From Coniferiporia sulphurascens (taxonomy: Eukaryota; Basidiomycota; Agaricomycetes; Hymenochaetales; Hymenochaetaceae), in contig NBBA01000006.1 of assembly GCA_002794785.1 (NCBI GenBank), forward strand, positions 1,550,001 to 1,614,000: a stretch of 64,000 nucleotides of DNA. Direction: 5' to 3'. Shown here in pieces: positions 1 through 11,117 of the stretch. Each line of letters begins with the position of its first letter. The first letter of the stretch is position 1. The position numbers and the translations under genes are program-made. A model generated the notes under the pieces. That model worked only from the letters and a program-made list of their open reading frames with translations. It had not been told where the DNA came from and ran no database searches.

Positions 1-299
1 ATCAACTACTCTGGTACCTTACCAGTAGGATGCCATCTCTGAGCATTGAGCGGCCACAGATTAAATCATCGAGCCAGAGTTGTTCAGAGTCTGATTACTC
101 AAAGTGCGCAACATCGCAGTAGAATTCAATACGGGCTCCATTTCTTCCCATGGTCGCGGCCCCGATGCCATCACCCATTACTATTACGACTACTACCAGG
201 ACCGTTCGCTGATAGCGGTTGGCAATCGCTGCACACATGGATCAGTCGCTGACCAGGGGTAGATATGAATAACGAGACGGGCTTTACTCACCGTGCATA
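1..299. other. No gene recognised
   Basis: This stretch lies downstream of the stop codon of the first ABM gene. Short open frames are present but none shows a recognisable domain or a convincing splice structure. It may hold the 3' UTR of the neighbouring minus-strand gene. Confidence 0.4.
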
Positions 300-866
300 T
301 CACAGGACCCGACTCGCAACTACATCGACCTGCACCACCTCCGGCGTCCTCACGAACAGCTCGTCCGCCTTCGCAAACAACGCAGCGGCGACTTTCCCGT
401 TCAGATGTGCCTTCCTACAAATACACCCCGTCAGCGTCAGGCGATTAACCAATACATAGCCAGTGAAGCGCCGCCGGTGATTTAATAAGAGAAAAAGGGA
501 AAATCTTCAATCTTTTCTCTCACCTGCCTTCCTCGCCTTCGAAAAAATCCAAGATGCCGAAGACGTTACTTCCTTCGAACTTGATCGCGTACCACTGCAG
601 CGTCAGCGCCTCCTCTTCAACGAGCGGGAGCGCACCCTAAATCCCGTTTCCGATTCCGTTTCCGCGCGACAACAGGTCAGAATCAGAAATCGGATCAGAA
701 AATCAGAAATCAGAACCAAGTAAACCCATCTTTGTTCTCCTCCGAAGAAAAAAAGGGAAAAATCTACACGTACGATCAAGAACGCTCTGACTTCGTCCAC
801 CTTTTCCGGCTTCGCCTCTGCGAGGACGCGCAGACCAACCGTCACGCCAACATCAGCCTTTTGGAT
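300..866 (-). CDS. ABM / dimeric alpha-beta-barrel domain protein, copy 1 (5' end unresolved)
   Basis: Small protein of the antibiotic-biosynthesis-monooxygenase fold, a heme- or substrate-binding ferredoxin-like barrel that usually works as a dimer; its substrate cannot be read from sequence. Exons read on the minus strand are 866-774, 636-524 and 414-300, with introns GTACGT...TTAG and GTGAGA...TGTAG. The phases match and give VGLRVLAEAKPEKVDEVRAFL, then TLQWYAIKF, then HLNGKVAAALFAKADEL and a stop (TGA) at 302-300. The TLQW strand and the AHLNGK helix are typical of the family. No in-frame ATG is visible directly upstream of 866; an AG at 867-868 suggests one more 5' exon. It could instead be the second half of a fusion with copy 2, joined by a GC-AG intron. 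The family call is firm, the 5' end is not. Confidence 0.7.
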
Positions 867-943
867 CTAAGGCCGCCCCGGAGACCAAGAAGAGGATGGG
901 GAAACTTGATATCAGCGACAGCGACTACAGGTGGCTCTGGTGG

Positions 944-1576
944 TTAGGGACGACGGGTACGTGCCTTGCTCGCGAGGACCTCTACTTTGTTGATCTCTGG
1001 CGCCCCCTCGACGAGCGTTGGTGCATTCGCAACGAGCGCTTCTGCGATCTTGCCTGTCCGAGTCCGAGTTTCGCACCCGATCCGATACAATCCGCCGCAG
1101 CGCAGCGAATCCGAGCGTCAAATAACCCAGGTACACCACAAAAAGCGCAAAAACAAAAACGAAAAGGGAGCGTGTAAAACTCCCCGTCAGCGCACAAACG
1201 CAAAACCAATCGTGTGTTCTGCGCACAGTGCACAGCGCACAATGCACAACGCAAACACATAGATGATCAAGCCCCACTCACCGCCCACATGCGCCCCTCT
1301 CCCCTCCTCACCCGCAAACGTGTCGAACACCGCGAACGTAGCCTTCTCTTCTATTGCCCCGGCGTCGGCATCGGCGTAGCGCACACCGTACCACTGCAGC
1401 GTGAAAGGCTCAGCTGCGAGGAGCGCGTGCCCTGTGTGCAGGAGGCCCGCGAGGTCGGGTGCTTTGCCTGTGCGTGAGGGGAGGGGGGCGAATAGCGCGA
1501 GGGACGCTGTGCCGTGTGGGAGGTGAGTGCGAGTGCGGAGCGCGTGAGATGGGTGAGTGGGCTTACGTTTCGACAT
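944..1576 (-). CDS. ABM / dimeric alpha-beta-barrel domain protein, copy 2
   Basis: Tandem paralogue of copy 1. The exon model on the minus strand is 1576-1567, 1506-1282 and 1053-944. Introns are GTAAGC...CACAG (60 bp) and GTGAGT...GACAG. The joined CDS is 345 nt and closes in frame as a 114-aa protein. Visible family features are the early alpha-helix PDLAGLL, the strand motif FTLQWYGVRY, the FAVFDTF strand and the C-terminal EINKVEVLASK strand. The tiny first exon encodes only MSK plus one base, so a simple ORF search instead extends the second exon upstream into intron sequence. Copy 1 follows 77 bp downstream in the same orientation, which suggests a recent local duplication. Substrate is unknown. 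Confidence 0.75.
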
Positions 1577-2594
1577 GTCTCGTTCGTACGTTCGTGAGGT
1601 GCGTCTAGCTAACTGACTGGCTGGCTGGCTGGTTGGTTGGTTGTGTCTGTGTCGCACCGTTTAGAAGAGTCAAGCGTTTTCGCGGGAGAGTGGATTGACT
1701 GGTCTAGTCCACGTCTTTATACATACACACACACAAGCCTGGGACTACTTATCGCAAGGCCAAGCGGGAGCGGGCGGAGGGGCACTAATGTTCTGCCCCC
1801 CTCTCCCCCTCCCCTCACCCAACGAAGCCTGCGATCCGAGTCGCAGCACCTGGGGTTGCTGAGACGAATTACCCTCACTCGGTAATTGCTTGTGAGACTC
1901 GGTAACTGCTTGGTGAGGTTGAGCCCATTTGGTTCTCACAGCTGCGTGTGTTCCGAAGTTCCAGTATTCCGATATTCCGATTTCCGACTTCTGAGGAAGG
2001 GAATGTACATGTACCACACTGTTACACAGTAGTACATGTAACGCATTCAACTCGGGTCGATTTCGGGATGCGGGGCAGCGGGTGCGCAATGACCAATAGG
2101 CAATAGGATTGGATATACGAGATGTACTGTGCGGATACATGTATAGTTGAACAGACGGAGACGAGGGAATAAACAAGAAGTCCGAGAGAAGATGAGATGA
2201 GTAAGTGCCAGCGAGTGAGCGGGTGGGTAAATGGGTGAGAACAAGAAGAAAAGCAAAAGGAAAGAAAGAGAAAAGACGAACACGAGCAAGAATTAGTATT
2301 CGGAACAAGAGACACAGACAGTGTGAGACGGCTTGGTTTAATGGTCCTGGTAAGAAATAAGTTACGGATTATGTGTGGATTCTCGCACCCGCACCCGCAG
2401 AAGCAAAAACAAAAAAAGAAGTCGACAAAAAGAGGGCGGGGTTTCCAAGACGACTTGGTCACTTATGCGCAAGATATACAAAATCACTTTTCTCAGCGGC
2501 ATTTTGCTCCCTCGGCTCCAAAGCCCGAAGGGGACCCCCACCGACATCCAGGTCGGTCTCGGGTCTCCACCCAGGACGGATAGGATCGTGCGAC
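1577..2594. other. Intergenic, no gene recognised
   Basis: AG- and CT-rich simple-sequence tracts (for example GGCTGGTTGG-type repeats near 1618-1642 and purine-rich sequence 2220-2300) lie between the ABM genes and the 3' end of the protease. Long open frames here are low-complexity and show no domain. The stretch probably holds the promoter of ABM copy 2 and the 3' UTR of the protease. Confidence 0.5.
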
Positions 2595-4673
2595 CTACAC
2601 ACTGCGTCCGCCATACTGATACTTCGGCTCCGCATAGCCCGCACCGTACCCCGCGCCCGCGTCGAACGACGGGTTGTACCCATGCCCGTACTGCGGAGCC
2701 GCGCCGCCCACCGGCGGCATGCGCGGATCGCGCAACGGCGCATACGCACCCATCGCAGGCACAAACGCCGCCTCCGTACGAACATTACTCCTCCGCGCGC
2801 GACAGCACCGCGCAAACACGCACCACCCGAGCAGCGCGAGCACGAGCACGCCGACGGCGCACACGACCACGATGAACCACACGCTCTTGTAGAACAGGTT
2901 CTTCGCGCCGTTCTTGACGTTGTCGAACGCCGACTTGAGGCCGTTCGTGTTTGCGCTGTCTGTGTCGGGAGAGTGTTGTGCGTCGGCTTCTGAGACTAGC
3001 GGGGTTTGTGAGCCTGTGGTGTCGACGCCATCGAGGCGCGTGTTGACGAAGTCGGCGTGGCCGGAGGCGGCGGATGTGGTGGGGAGGAGTTGGATGTATG
3101 GGTCCCCGACGGATGAAGCGGAGCCGTCGACGAAGTCGCCGAAGTCGATGAGGAGGTACACGTTGCGCACTTGAGAGGCGGGTCATGAGTGCCGCTGTAT
3201 AATAGATGTAATAAGGGGTGGAGGGCTTACGGAACGCCATTCCGAGGATCATGTCGAACGCTCCAAAGGACTGGTGGTCCGCAACGCTGGACGAAATTTG
3301 CTGGAACTTTACAATACGCTCCCATGTTAGCTAACCAGGGAAAAGGTACCAGAAGATACAATGAAACATACAGTCGCCATACAGTTCTTCGAGTCACTCG
3401 AGCTTTCAGGTATCGTCAAATCCAGCGGGTTAATCGGATATTTGACACCGCCAAACACGAAGGTCACATTTAGCTCGTAATCGCACGGAACGCGCCAGTA
3501 CCCAGGACTGTCTTGCTGCGTCACGAACTCCGCGCCAGGCACACGTCCGTATATCGCATCGGCGATGGTTCTCGGGACCTTTAAAGAGAACGAAAACGAG
3601 CTTATTAGCAAGGGCATAAACACAAATCGAACTATAAAAAGCACACCTGCGGGAATGTGAAACCTGTATCAAAGACGACATGAAACTGGTCCTCGGCGCC
3701 GGAAGTCGGATTCGCGATGGTCGTGTTCGTCGAGATGTTCTGCCCGTCGGGTCCCACGATCCCGTTTGCATCGAGAAGTGTCTCCCAGTGCTGGATACCG
3801 AACTGGTCTACGAGCGCAGGCAGCTTTGTCTGCTTCGTGATGTCCTCGTAGCTTGGGATGACTGACCCGACCGTGAGCTGGCCCGTTTGCGGTGCGGCCT
3901 TGTCTGTGTCGCGCTCGAGCAGCACAGAGATGAAGTTAGGCGTTGAGGTGTTTTGGCGGAAGATGCGGTCTAATGGGGGATCGCCGGCGGATGTTTTGAC
4001 CAACGAGCGGACGTTTGATAAAGAGGAGGGGCCGAGGCCAATAAGACCCGGTGTGGGAGGGTTGTCGGCGCTCGCAACTACATTGACTTTGTTGGAGAGG
4101 TAAAGTCAGAAAATGAAAGACGACGACTTAGATGCAGCGACATACTATATGCTTGGTCTTCTACGGTAAAGTCATCAAATACCAAGGTAGCCGTGTTGAT
4201 GAAGCCTTGTATTCCGTCGATTTAGCGACGGCATGGATTTAAAGAAGTAGGCGTAGTCTCACCTTGGGCAGAACCTTCAGCGTAAGTAACTTCCGCCGCG
4301 ATGCTCAGATTTTTCGTCCCAGGCACATCCCCAACCACCCAGAGGTCAGAGCTACATAGCAACGGACAATTTAATTCACTCCGTCAAAAAATAGATGAAA
4401 AAAGCCCGCATACCTCCCAGTGTCAATTAAGACCTCGAACTCCGTCCCTCCGAGCGTCAAGTTACACGAGTAAATAGTGTCCGCCGAATCCAAAACGGCG
4501 GTGCTCCCATTTCCAAACGAGCCGCTCATGTTGACGGCCCTCTTCGCGAGACGGTCCGCGATCGGAGCGCGGGGTTGCCCGACAATAGGAAACGAGATCG
4601 CGCCGACCGAGCTTGAGGCAGCTAGTGCGCCAGTGAGTGCGCCGAGGGCGCGAGAGGGGCCCGCAAGCTTCAT
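2595..4673 (-). CDS. Membrane-anchored pepsin-type aspartic protease (A1 family)
   Basis: Endopeptidase of the pepsin fold, expected at the cell surface or in the secretory path. My minus-strand exons are 4673-4414, 4351-4263, 4205-4146, 4086-3647, 3578-3372, 3306-3231 and 3169-2595. They total 1707 nt and encode 568 aa with all phases consistent. An N-terminal hydrophobic stretch (about residues 7-32) looks like a signal peptide. The first catalytic motif LIDTGSSDLWV (Asp about 84) is split by intron 1. The second is FDTGF (Asp about 276). The N-lobe Tyr flap and C-lobe IADAIY helix are present. The C-terminus has an acidic/Ser-rich linker, one transmembrane helix (about 474-496) followed by RCCRARR, then a Gly/Tyr/Pro-rich tail of about 70 residues. 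Fungal A1 proteases are more often GPI-anchored or soluble, so the TM anchor with a cytosolic tail is notable. Confidence 0.9.
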
Positions 4674-4775
4674 GACGACGGGGACAAGGGGGCCAAAAGA
4701 GAGAGGGAAAGGGGGAAAGGGAACCTCAGAGGGGGGGTGATGCGAACAAAAAGCGAGGACTGGCCATCACCGCAC

Positions 4776-4781
4776 TTTATA
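4776..4781 (-). promoter_or_regulatory. Putative TATA box of the aspartic protease
   Basis: The minus strand reads TATAAAG about 105 bp upstream of the protease ATG, a plausible TATA position for a fungal gene. No transcript evidence is available. Confidence 0.4.
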
Positions 4782-5960
4782 CACGGGTAAGGGGACAGGC
4801 CTAGGGTGCCTCTCGCTAAGGTGATTATAGCATCATTGAGGCTGTTCACAACACAGCACGCTCCCTTCTACCGCGAGGCCCGATGGTCCGCAAGGTCCGC
4901 AACAATGCACATAATTTCGCGATAATTTATCCTGGTCGTTCTTACATCTGCCCATCTGCCCATCCTGGATAACTGCTACTGTAAGAAGCAAGCAAGCGTA
5001 CGAGGTGTGCGGGCGTCGCGAGCGGCCAAAACTTGGAGGCGGGGACCATCAAAACAAGCGTCGATTCTTATATTCATTTCCATAAATGGCAACCGCACGA
5101 AGAACAAGCGACCTTCAGGAACTTGTTCCTCGAGCACTCACACCAAAGCGCGTAAACGAAACGAAAGCAACGAAGCAACGAACAAAAAAGATTTATATTT
5201 ATCGAAAATAAAACCGCTCTATCCTAGTAGGATGAAAGGTACGAGAGGACGCGTCGGCCTACTGTGCCGTGATGCACCGCCATTCGGCATACGCGCTTTT
5301 ACGCCAGGCCCGCTGACCAACACAAGGCCCGTGCATATTAGCGCCCGCGCGCAGGTAACCCTCATCAAATATAAGCAAGATCGAGAAAATGCAACAGCCG
5401 TCGTCAAATTTGAAAATCGAAAACCCGTTCCCCACCGGCGCGGGGGTGGGCGGCAGGTCTTCTATAAACACGTCCAATTTGAACCTCAAGACACCTAGCC
5501 ACAGTTTCCTCTAGGCGGAGCAAAGGGGAGGCACATCTCTTGGCTGGACATCTAGTGAACTAAATTTGGGAGAGTGCTCGACAAGTGTCCAGGGGACTCT
5601 TTTACCCTTTTACAGGGTCGGATGCAGTGAAATGTGTAACTCGTGGCCGAACTTGAAGTAGAAAGATGCCAATGACTACGGACTCATGGCGTCGCGCTGA
5701 CATGTCAAGGCAACAAACAGCGACCAGACTAATTTCTGCGATCTGAAGCGGCGCGCTCTACGACGTGTAATATTAGCAATTCGTATTGGAGTCAAGAATA
5801 CACAGAACGTGCTTGGACAACCACAAGCTGTCGTTGACGATGGAGCTGTGACGGTTTCTCCCCTCTCATCATTGCAGCATTATCACTCACTAAGCATTGA
5901 GAAACCCAGGGAACGGCCAGTTATCAAATCCAATATCCGTATATTTTCTTCGACCTCTGT
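4782..5960. other. Intergenic, possible unrecognised minus-strand coding remnant near 5220-5490
   Basis: Between the protease promoter and the acyltransferase stop there is no gene I can name. The minus strand at about 5490-5370 reads open with a plausible protein-like stretch (FKLDVFIEDLPPTPAPVG) followed by a possible short intron, but no domain is recognised and no complete model closes. A long plus-strand frame over the same bases is basic and low-complexity and is probably spurious. Confidence 0.3.
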
Positions 5961-7323
5961 TCACCAAGGCATATTATAAACAGCGCTCGTGTTCTCCGAA
6001 CCCGGTCGTCCAAAAAGCACCTCGGCAGATGGCTCCCTCCTCGGCGCGAACTGCATCACGATATTGAACAGCGTGCCGATCGCGCGCCCGTCTACCGCCT
6101 CCATCTGGCAGCAAATCGCCTGCGGTGCGCCGCTCTTGTCACTGAACACACGCTCCCTTAGTAACGCAGGCGTTACGCTCTCCGCTCCCTCCTCCTCGAG
6201 TAGAAATTCTGACTGAATCTGCGCGCAGAGCTCTCGCACGCGTGCAAGACGCACAGGCGAGCCGGAGAGCCACGCGACCTCGCGCACGGCCTTGTTCTCG
6301 AGAAAGTGGTTCGTGTGTACGACAATGCCCTGTTCGTCGGGCGCGAGGTACGTGGTGCCGTGTGGACTGATCTCGAGCCCGCGCGCGCCTCCGCCTGGCG
6401 TTGCGTCTGCGACGAGCACGTGTTGGCTCGAAGCGGGCCCGCCGAGTCGTTCTAGCTCGGCGATGGCGGCTGTGACGGAGGTGCATTCGAGCGCGATGCG
6501 CAGTAAGAGGTGGATCGGGAGCAGCGCGGTGGAGAGTGCGGACGCGCGGATGGCGTTGAGGCATACCCCGACCGACGCACTGTTAAACCCGATCTTACCG
6601 ACGATACCAGGCTGCGTTCGTTGGTATTGCGTTGGTTACAGCATATATGCATGTTACTTCGTGACTCTGGAGGTGTAGACGTAGACCTTACCTCGATGAC
6701 CATCCAGATCTTAGGCTTACCGGGCTGCGTTATGGACGCCATCGCGAGGTTCTTCCCGACGTCCTCTGTCCAGTCCCAATTCTGCGCGAGGACCTGCCGT
6801 TGCGGGTTTCCCGCAGACTTGAGCGTCCACGCGAGGCTCGTGCACCCGTCGTCCAGCGTCCCCAGCGCGATCTCACTGCGCGCGTTCAGCGCGAGGATGT
6901 CCAGCAGCGTCGCGCCTTCCCCAACGCCAGCTGCTATTCCCTCGATCTCGCGATACAAATCCGGCGCGAGGCGCTGCACCGTCGGTTGGAACGCCCTCGC
7001 AAGCTCGAGGGCCTGCGCCCACTCGAGATTAGAAAGCGCCTTGATTATACCCCGGTAGATCGTGAGCTGGCTGAGGATCTGGGCGCGTAGGAGCGTTCCG
7101 TGTTGGAAGCCAATCTGTGTTATTATTGTTATTGTTATTAAAAAAATATAGTCAATGGTGATTGATATCATAAGACGGGCGATTGTGTAGGCAGTGCGTC
7201 TCAGCACTCCCGTTTGTGGCTTCGACCTGGAAAGTGCCAGTCAGAGGCGCAGCGGCGTACCTCGTATGGAGTCCCGCTAAGGTCGACACGGGGAATTGAG
7301 CTTGTTTTACTCTTATCAGTCAT
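5961..7323 (-). CDS. Acyl-CoA:6-APA acyltransferase-like Ntn hydrolase (peptidase C45 family)
   Basis: Predicted N-terminal-nucleophile amidohydrolase/acyltransferase, made as a proenzyme that cuts itself before the catalytic Cys. Exons on the minus strand are 7323-7261, 7114-6692 and 6611-5961, giving 1137 nt and 378 aa in frame, with introns GTACGC...CACAG and GTAAGG...CGCAG. The family opening SGTPYEIGFQHG is created by the first splice. The nucleophile region reads LDDGCTSLAW, with Cys at about residue 112 after Gly, as expected for autocleavage. Next come VLAQNWDW and, after intron 2, KIGFNSASVGVCLNA, both typical of C45 enzymes. A second in-frame ATG at 7368 could start a protein 15 residues longer. 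Outside penicillin clusters such proteins are common in fungi with unknown amide substrates, and no beta-lactam genes are nearby. Confidence 0.88.
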
Positions 7324-7784
7324 AATCGAGGTCTTGCAGATGGGAGATACGCTAACAGTGCTGGGCATATTTCTACATTTATAGAGACGCCAATTGCACC
7401 CGCGCAAGTATCTTTCATGGGAGAGTGCCTTATATTAGAACGAAAGACGGTGGGATAAATGTACTACGCAGATCTAAAAGTATAATACTGTACGTGCTGA
7501 AACGGAACGCGACATGTTATGGCCATCGTTTCAATGCGTTGTTACCTTTTCACCAGTTCGGGACTCCCAGCTCCGGGAATAGGCCCCCTGGTAAGAGACT
7601 AGTGTGCGTATCTGGCGGGAAGCAAGAGCCTTACAGAAAATGCGAGACTGTCGTGACGAGCAACGGCTCGTATGTATCAAGCTACGCGTGGCGCCCAAAG
7701 GATGAACTAACAAAGTGAATATTGCTTTTCAACCGCCCTTCTGATCCGGAAAGCGTTTTGAGTGCTCGATTTTTAGTTTTACAT
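7324..7784. other. Intergenic between acyltransferase and Rrp42
   Basis: Holds the acyltransferase promoter region and, at its far end, the Rrp42 3' flank. No ORF with a recognisable domain and no repeat of the accessory block was seen here. Confidence 0.5.
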
Positions 7785-8981
7785 CTAAAGCTTTTTGGAG
7801 TTCCTGCGCGTATCCCTCTCCTTGCTGTAATAGTCCGTTAAGTGATGCATTTCATGTTTGAAAAGTTCCCCACTCACGCGCAGAAGTGGTTTGAGTAGGG
7901 ATGCGTCGGTTTCCCCTGGCCCGACAAGACGTATACCCTGTAGCTTGGAAACGGACCCCTCGAATGAGTACACAAGTATAACACGGAGCTCTGTTGCGCT
8001 TTCTTCTATAGAAGACGCATCGAGGTAATGCACAGGAGGAACCTGTTTTCGATGGCTCACAATCAATGAAAAAAGCGCCGAAATAATGCGAAATGCAACC
8101 CACCAAGTTCAAGGTCACGCATACAGGCCACGAACCGCCGCAAACCAGCGGCTCGCCCTCGTCCCAGTAATCCGCCAGCTCAAAATCGGTCGCTTTCTTA
8201 ACGGTACGCGTATCTAACCCGCTACTTTGGTCCTCCTCGCCCATGCGCACGTCCTCTGCGACTACGCGATCCACCACTGCCGGGCCGCCGCCCCCTCGCG
8301 CCTTGTACTCGGTCGAGCGCGTCCTCGGAATACGCGTGTCGCGAAGTGCGGCGGCCGCGGCGAGGAAGAGCGCGTCGTGGATGTTACCGTTGTCGGATAG
8401 CACGAGTAGGTCGAGGTGCAGCAGCCATGATTTTTTCCCGGGCAGGATGGAAAGGTTTTTGGGGTGCAGTGAGGGGTGCGAGAGCGAGTCGTGTACGAGT
8501 GCGGTCAAGTCGTGTTGGAGATCGTCGACTGCGTTCCCGGTGAGGTGGGGATACGCTGCAGGAGAGCTGTTTTCGATATTTAATCCATACGAAATATCAT
8601 GGTGATAAGTAAATAGAGGGAGAGAAAACAAATTCAGCGTCAAGCACGCTTTATTTTGAAAAAAAATGTTACCGAGACGAACCAAGAGACATTACACACC
8701 AACCGCCCGCCCTCCACGCCGTTACCTTTAACGATGTCCTCGACCTCAAGCTTAGCTGCAGCGAGCACCTCTGTTCCGGGCAGGCCTCCACCGGCGCCGC
8801 TGAGGCTAGTCCCTCCGATGTTGACGCGCGCGCTGCCATTCGCGAGCGGCGCGACTTGCGTTTCTAGGGCTATGGGCCTGTAGTCGGCGAGTGCACGTCC
8901 GTCTAGACGTAGGGGAGGGATTGAGAGCAACGACGAGCGAATGTACGCCTGCTCGGATTTTGAAGACGAGGCCATGGCCAT
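7785..8981 (-). CDS. RRP42: Exosome core subunit Rrp42 (EXOSC7-like, RNase PH fold)
   Basis: Component of the six-membered RNase-PH ring of the RNA exosome, which processes and degrades RNA in nucleus and cytoplasm. Exons on the minus strand are 8981-8683, 8566-8104 and 8042-7785. The CDS is 1020 nt, 339 aa. Intron 1 (GTTCGT...AACAG) restores a Cys codon in VCNVSCSPAAYPHL; intron 2 is GTGGGT...AACAG. Diagnostic stretches are LRLDGRALADYRPI and PLANGSARVNIGGT near the N-terminus, then NGNIHDALFLAAAAALRDT, and VTLNLVPPVHYLDAS near the C-terminus. The start sits in CCACCATGGCC, a good Kozak context. It is transcribed divergently from the neighbouring peptidase, so the two may share a short promoter. 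EXOSC8/Rrp43 is the main alternative. Confidence 0.87.
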
Positions 8982-9086
8982 GGTGGGATGGTAGACGAGG
9001 AGGGCGAGTATCGGCGTGACGCGACTTGACCACTGACCTCCGCCATCCGTACAAGCATAATGGCCTTCCCAGGTCCGTAACGCATA

Positions 9087-11117
9087 TAAGCATGAGGGAC
9101 CATCGCTCATCGGTACTGTGCAGCTCAACAGCATGTATTGAAGACATTCGAAAAACTTGTAGAGCTGCTGCCTGAGGCGGCTCAAGCGAAGGTTCATATC
9201 TGATCAGCTACCGTTACACATCCGAGAGACAACTGAGCTCAACGATAGCCTCAAATCGCCCTTGTGGCAGGCGCAGTAACGCCGTACAGAAATGACACAG
9301 ACCGTGAGATGCCATTCCGCCAGGTAAGGGATTCATCAGGATTGTTCGGCACTCGCTCACTGGCTCTGCAATGTGCATAGGAATCCAACTTCTATTATCT
9401 CTCGGGATGCGCAGTACCGTAAGTCAACACAGCTCGAAGTCTATTTGATGCTGGGTCTCTAAGTACATTGGTAAAGGGGCTCGTATCTTCTCTTGGCCTA
9501 CCAGGCTGGAACGTCGTTCTCATCCGCACCCGCCATCGAGCTCTTCATACCAGAGGCAGAGCCTGCAGACTTGATGTGGAGCGTCCCTCCCCCAGACCTC
9601 GCATCTGCCAGCAAAACATACTCGGCCACCAGCGTCTCCCACACGTCTGCCCTGTCCGAGGCAATCGCAGGCTTAGCCAAAGCCTTCCCAGACGCGCTGT
9701 ATCACACGCTACCCGCTGATTCGTCCCTCTTCCCGGAAATAAAGACAGGATATTCGCAGTTGGTGAATCCAACGAACGCATACCTCCTCTCTGCGCTTCA
9801 TCAAGCGCGTCTGATCAAGACGGAATATGAGATTACGCAGATCCGTGAGGCGAACCAGATCAGCTCGCGTGCGCACGAGGTCGTTATGCGGCTTCTGGGA
9901 CGCGCAGTTAGGGGACTTGTCCAGCGTGAGCCTGGAGCCGGAGTTGAACGTCCACTCCTGCCTGGAGAGTGGCTTATCGAGAAGGAAGCAGAAGCGGAGG
10001 CGGTGTTTGTGGCATCCTGTAGGCGCGAAGGGTTGGTACGCTTTCTTATTTTTTATGTGTTGCGCTTAAAGTAGATTTTCAGCTCGGATCATCAAGCGTA
10101 TTTGCCTATCGTAGCGGCTTCTACGCGTGCTGCTACCCTTCACTATTGTTGCAACGACAAGGAATTCGCCTGGGGGCCCATCGGAGCGCACGACCATCAC
10201 AACAGTCACTCGCTCGTCGACGGACAGAGCAAGGAGCTGAAACCTCAGGTGCTACTGATCGACGCCGGCTGTGAATGGACGTGCTACGCCAGCGACAGTA
10301 AGTATTCTCCACTTTCCAGCGCATTCGTCGCTCACGGACCCATTTAGTCACTCGAACCATGCCTGTGGGCAACGATGGGAAATTCACACCAGAAGCACGC
10401 GCGATCTACGAGCTCGTGCTGGAGATGCAAAAGGCAAGAAACGCTCGGTAAAACCACAACACCATGACTGCCTTATTAACATATTCCGCAGGCCTCCCTC
10501 GAGATCCTCAAGCCTGGGCTGCACTGGGACACAGTGCAGCTTCTGTGCCACCGCACGTTGGTTAGAGGCTTCCAAAAACTCGGGATCTTCCTCTCTCCTA
10601 ACTCCCCCGGCTCTGGCTCGTGGAACTCGGAGGAGGCTATCCTCGCGTCGGGCGTAAGCGCGGCGTTCTTCCCACATGGTGTTGGTCACAGCCTCGGACT
10701 GGATGTGCATGACGTCCCGAGTGCGAGCAAGCCGGCTGTCAATGACACCATTGACAAAGGGATCGATCTGGGCTGTCCTGACTTTTATACGTACCTCAGG
10801 CTAAGACTTCCGCTCGAAGAACGCATGGTAGTCGTAAGTGACATCCTTTCAGCGATTGGGCCAAAGGATGCAAATCTTATATTTGTCCTGTTTGCCTCAT
10901 GAAGACTGTAGAACCAGGCATTTATTTCCACCCTCACCTCTTGGCACCCGTGCGATCTTCAAGGCATATTGACCACGAGGTCCTGAAGCGCCACGAAAGC
11001 GTCGGCGGCGTACGTATCGAAGACGTTGTGCTTATCACAGCGGATAGCTGCGAGAACCTGACGACGGTCGGAAAGGAGACGAGTTGGGTCGAGGGTATCT
11101 GTTCTGGAGAGTTGTAA
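9087..11117 (+). CDS. Xaa-Pro dipeptidase/aminopeptidase (M24B, prolidase-like); first exon start uncertain
   Basis: Dinuclear-metal peptidase cutting Xaa-Pro bonds, normally cytosolic. Visible exons are about 9087-9191, 9249-9323, 9381-9418, 9477-10031, 10083-10297, 10348-10433, 10492-10833 and 10905-11117; exons 2-8 add up to 508 codons in frame. The AMP_N domain reads ALVAGAVTPYRNDTDREM, then FRQESNFYYLSGC. Metal ligands expected for the family are all present: VLLIDAGCEW, SDITRTMPVG (the second Asp codon is completed across a splice), PHGVGHSLGLDVHD, VEPGIYF and VRIEDVVLI. The intron after 10433 starts GCAAGA, an apparent GC-AG intron, and is the only phase-consistent choice I found there. 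The true ATG is not resolved: reading upstream of about 9087 meets TGA, so a short upstream exon is likely. Confidence 0.87.

Noticed and set aside
1187..1657. 156-codon minus-strand ORF as a single-exon gene
   Set aside because: Its first part is intron sequence; splicing GTAAGC...CACAG gives a better ABM protein start.
5007..5498. 163-codon plus-strand ORF
   Set aside because: Basic, low-complexity composition, no domain, no splice context, and a more protein-like frame lies on the other strand.
5961..7323. Acyltransferase-like gene as evidence of a penicillin cluster
   Set aside because: No ACV synthetase or isopenicillin N synthase is present nearby, and neighbours are housekeeping genes.
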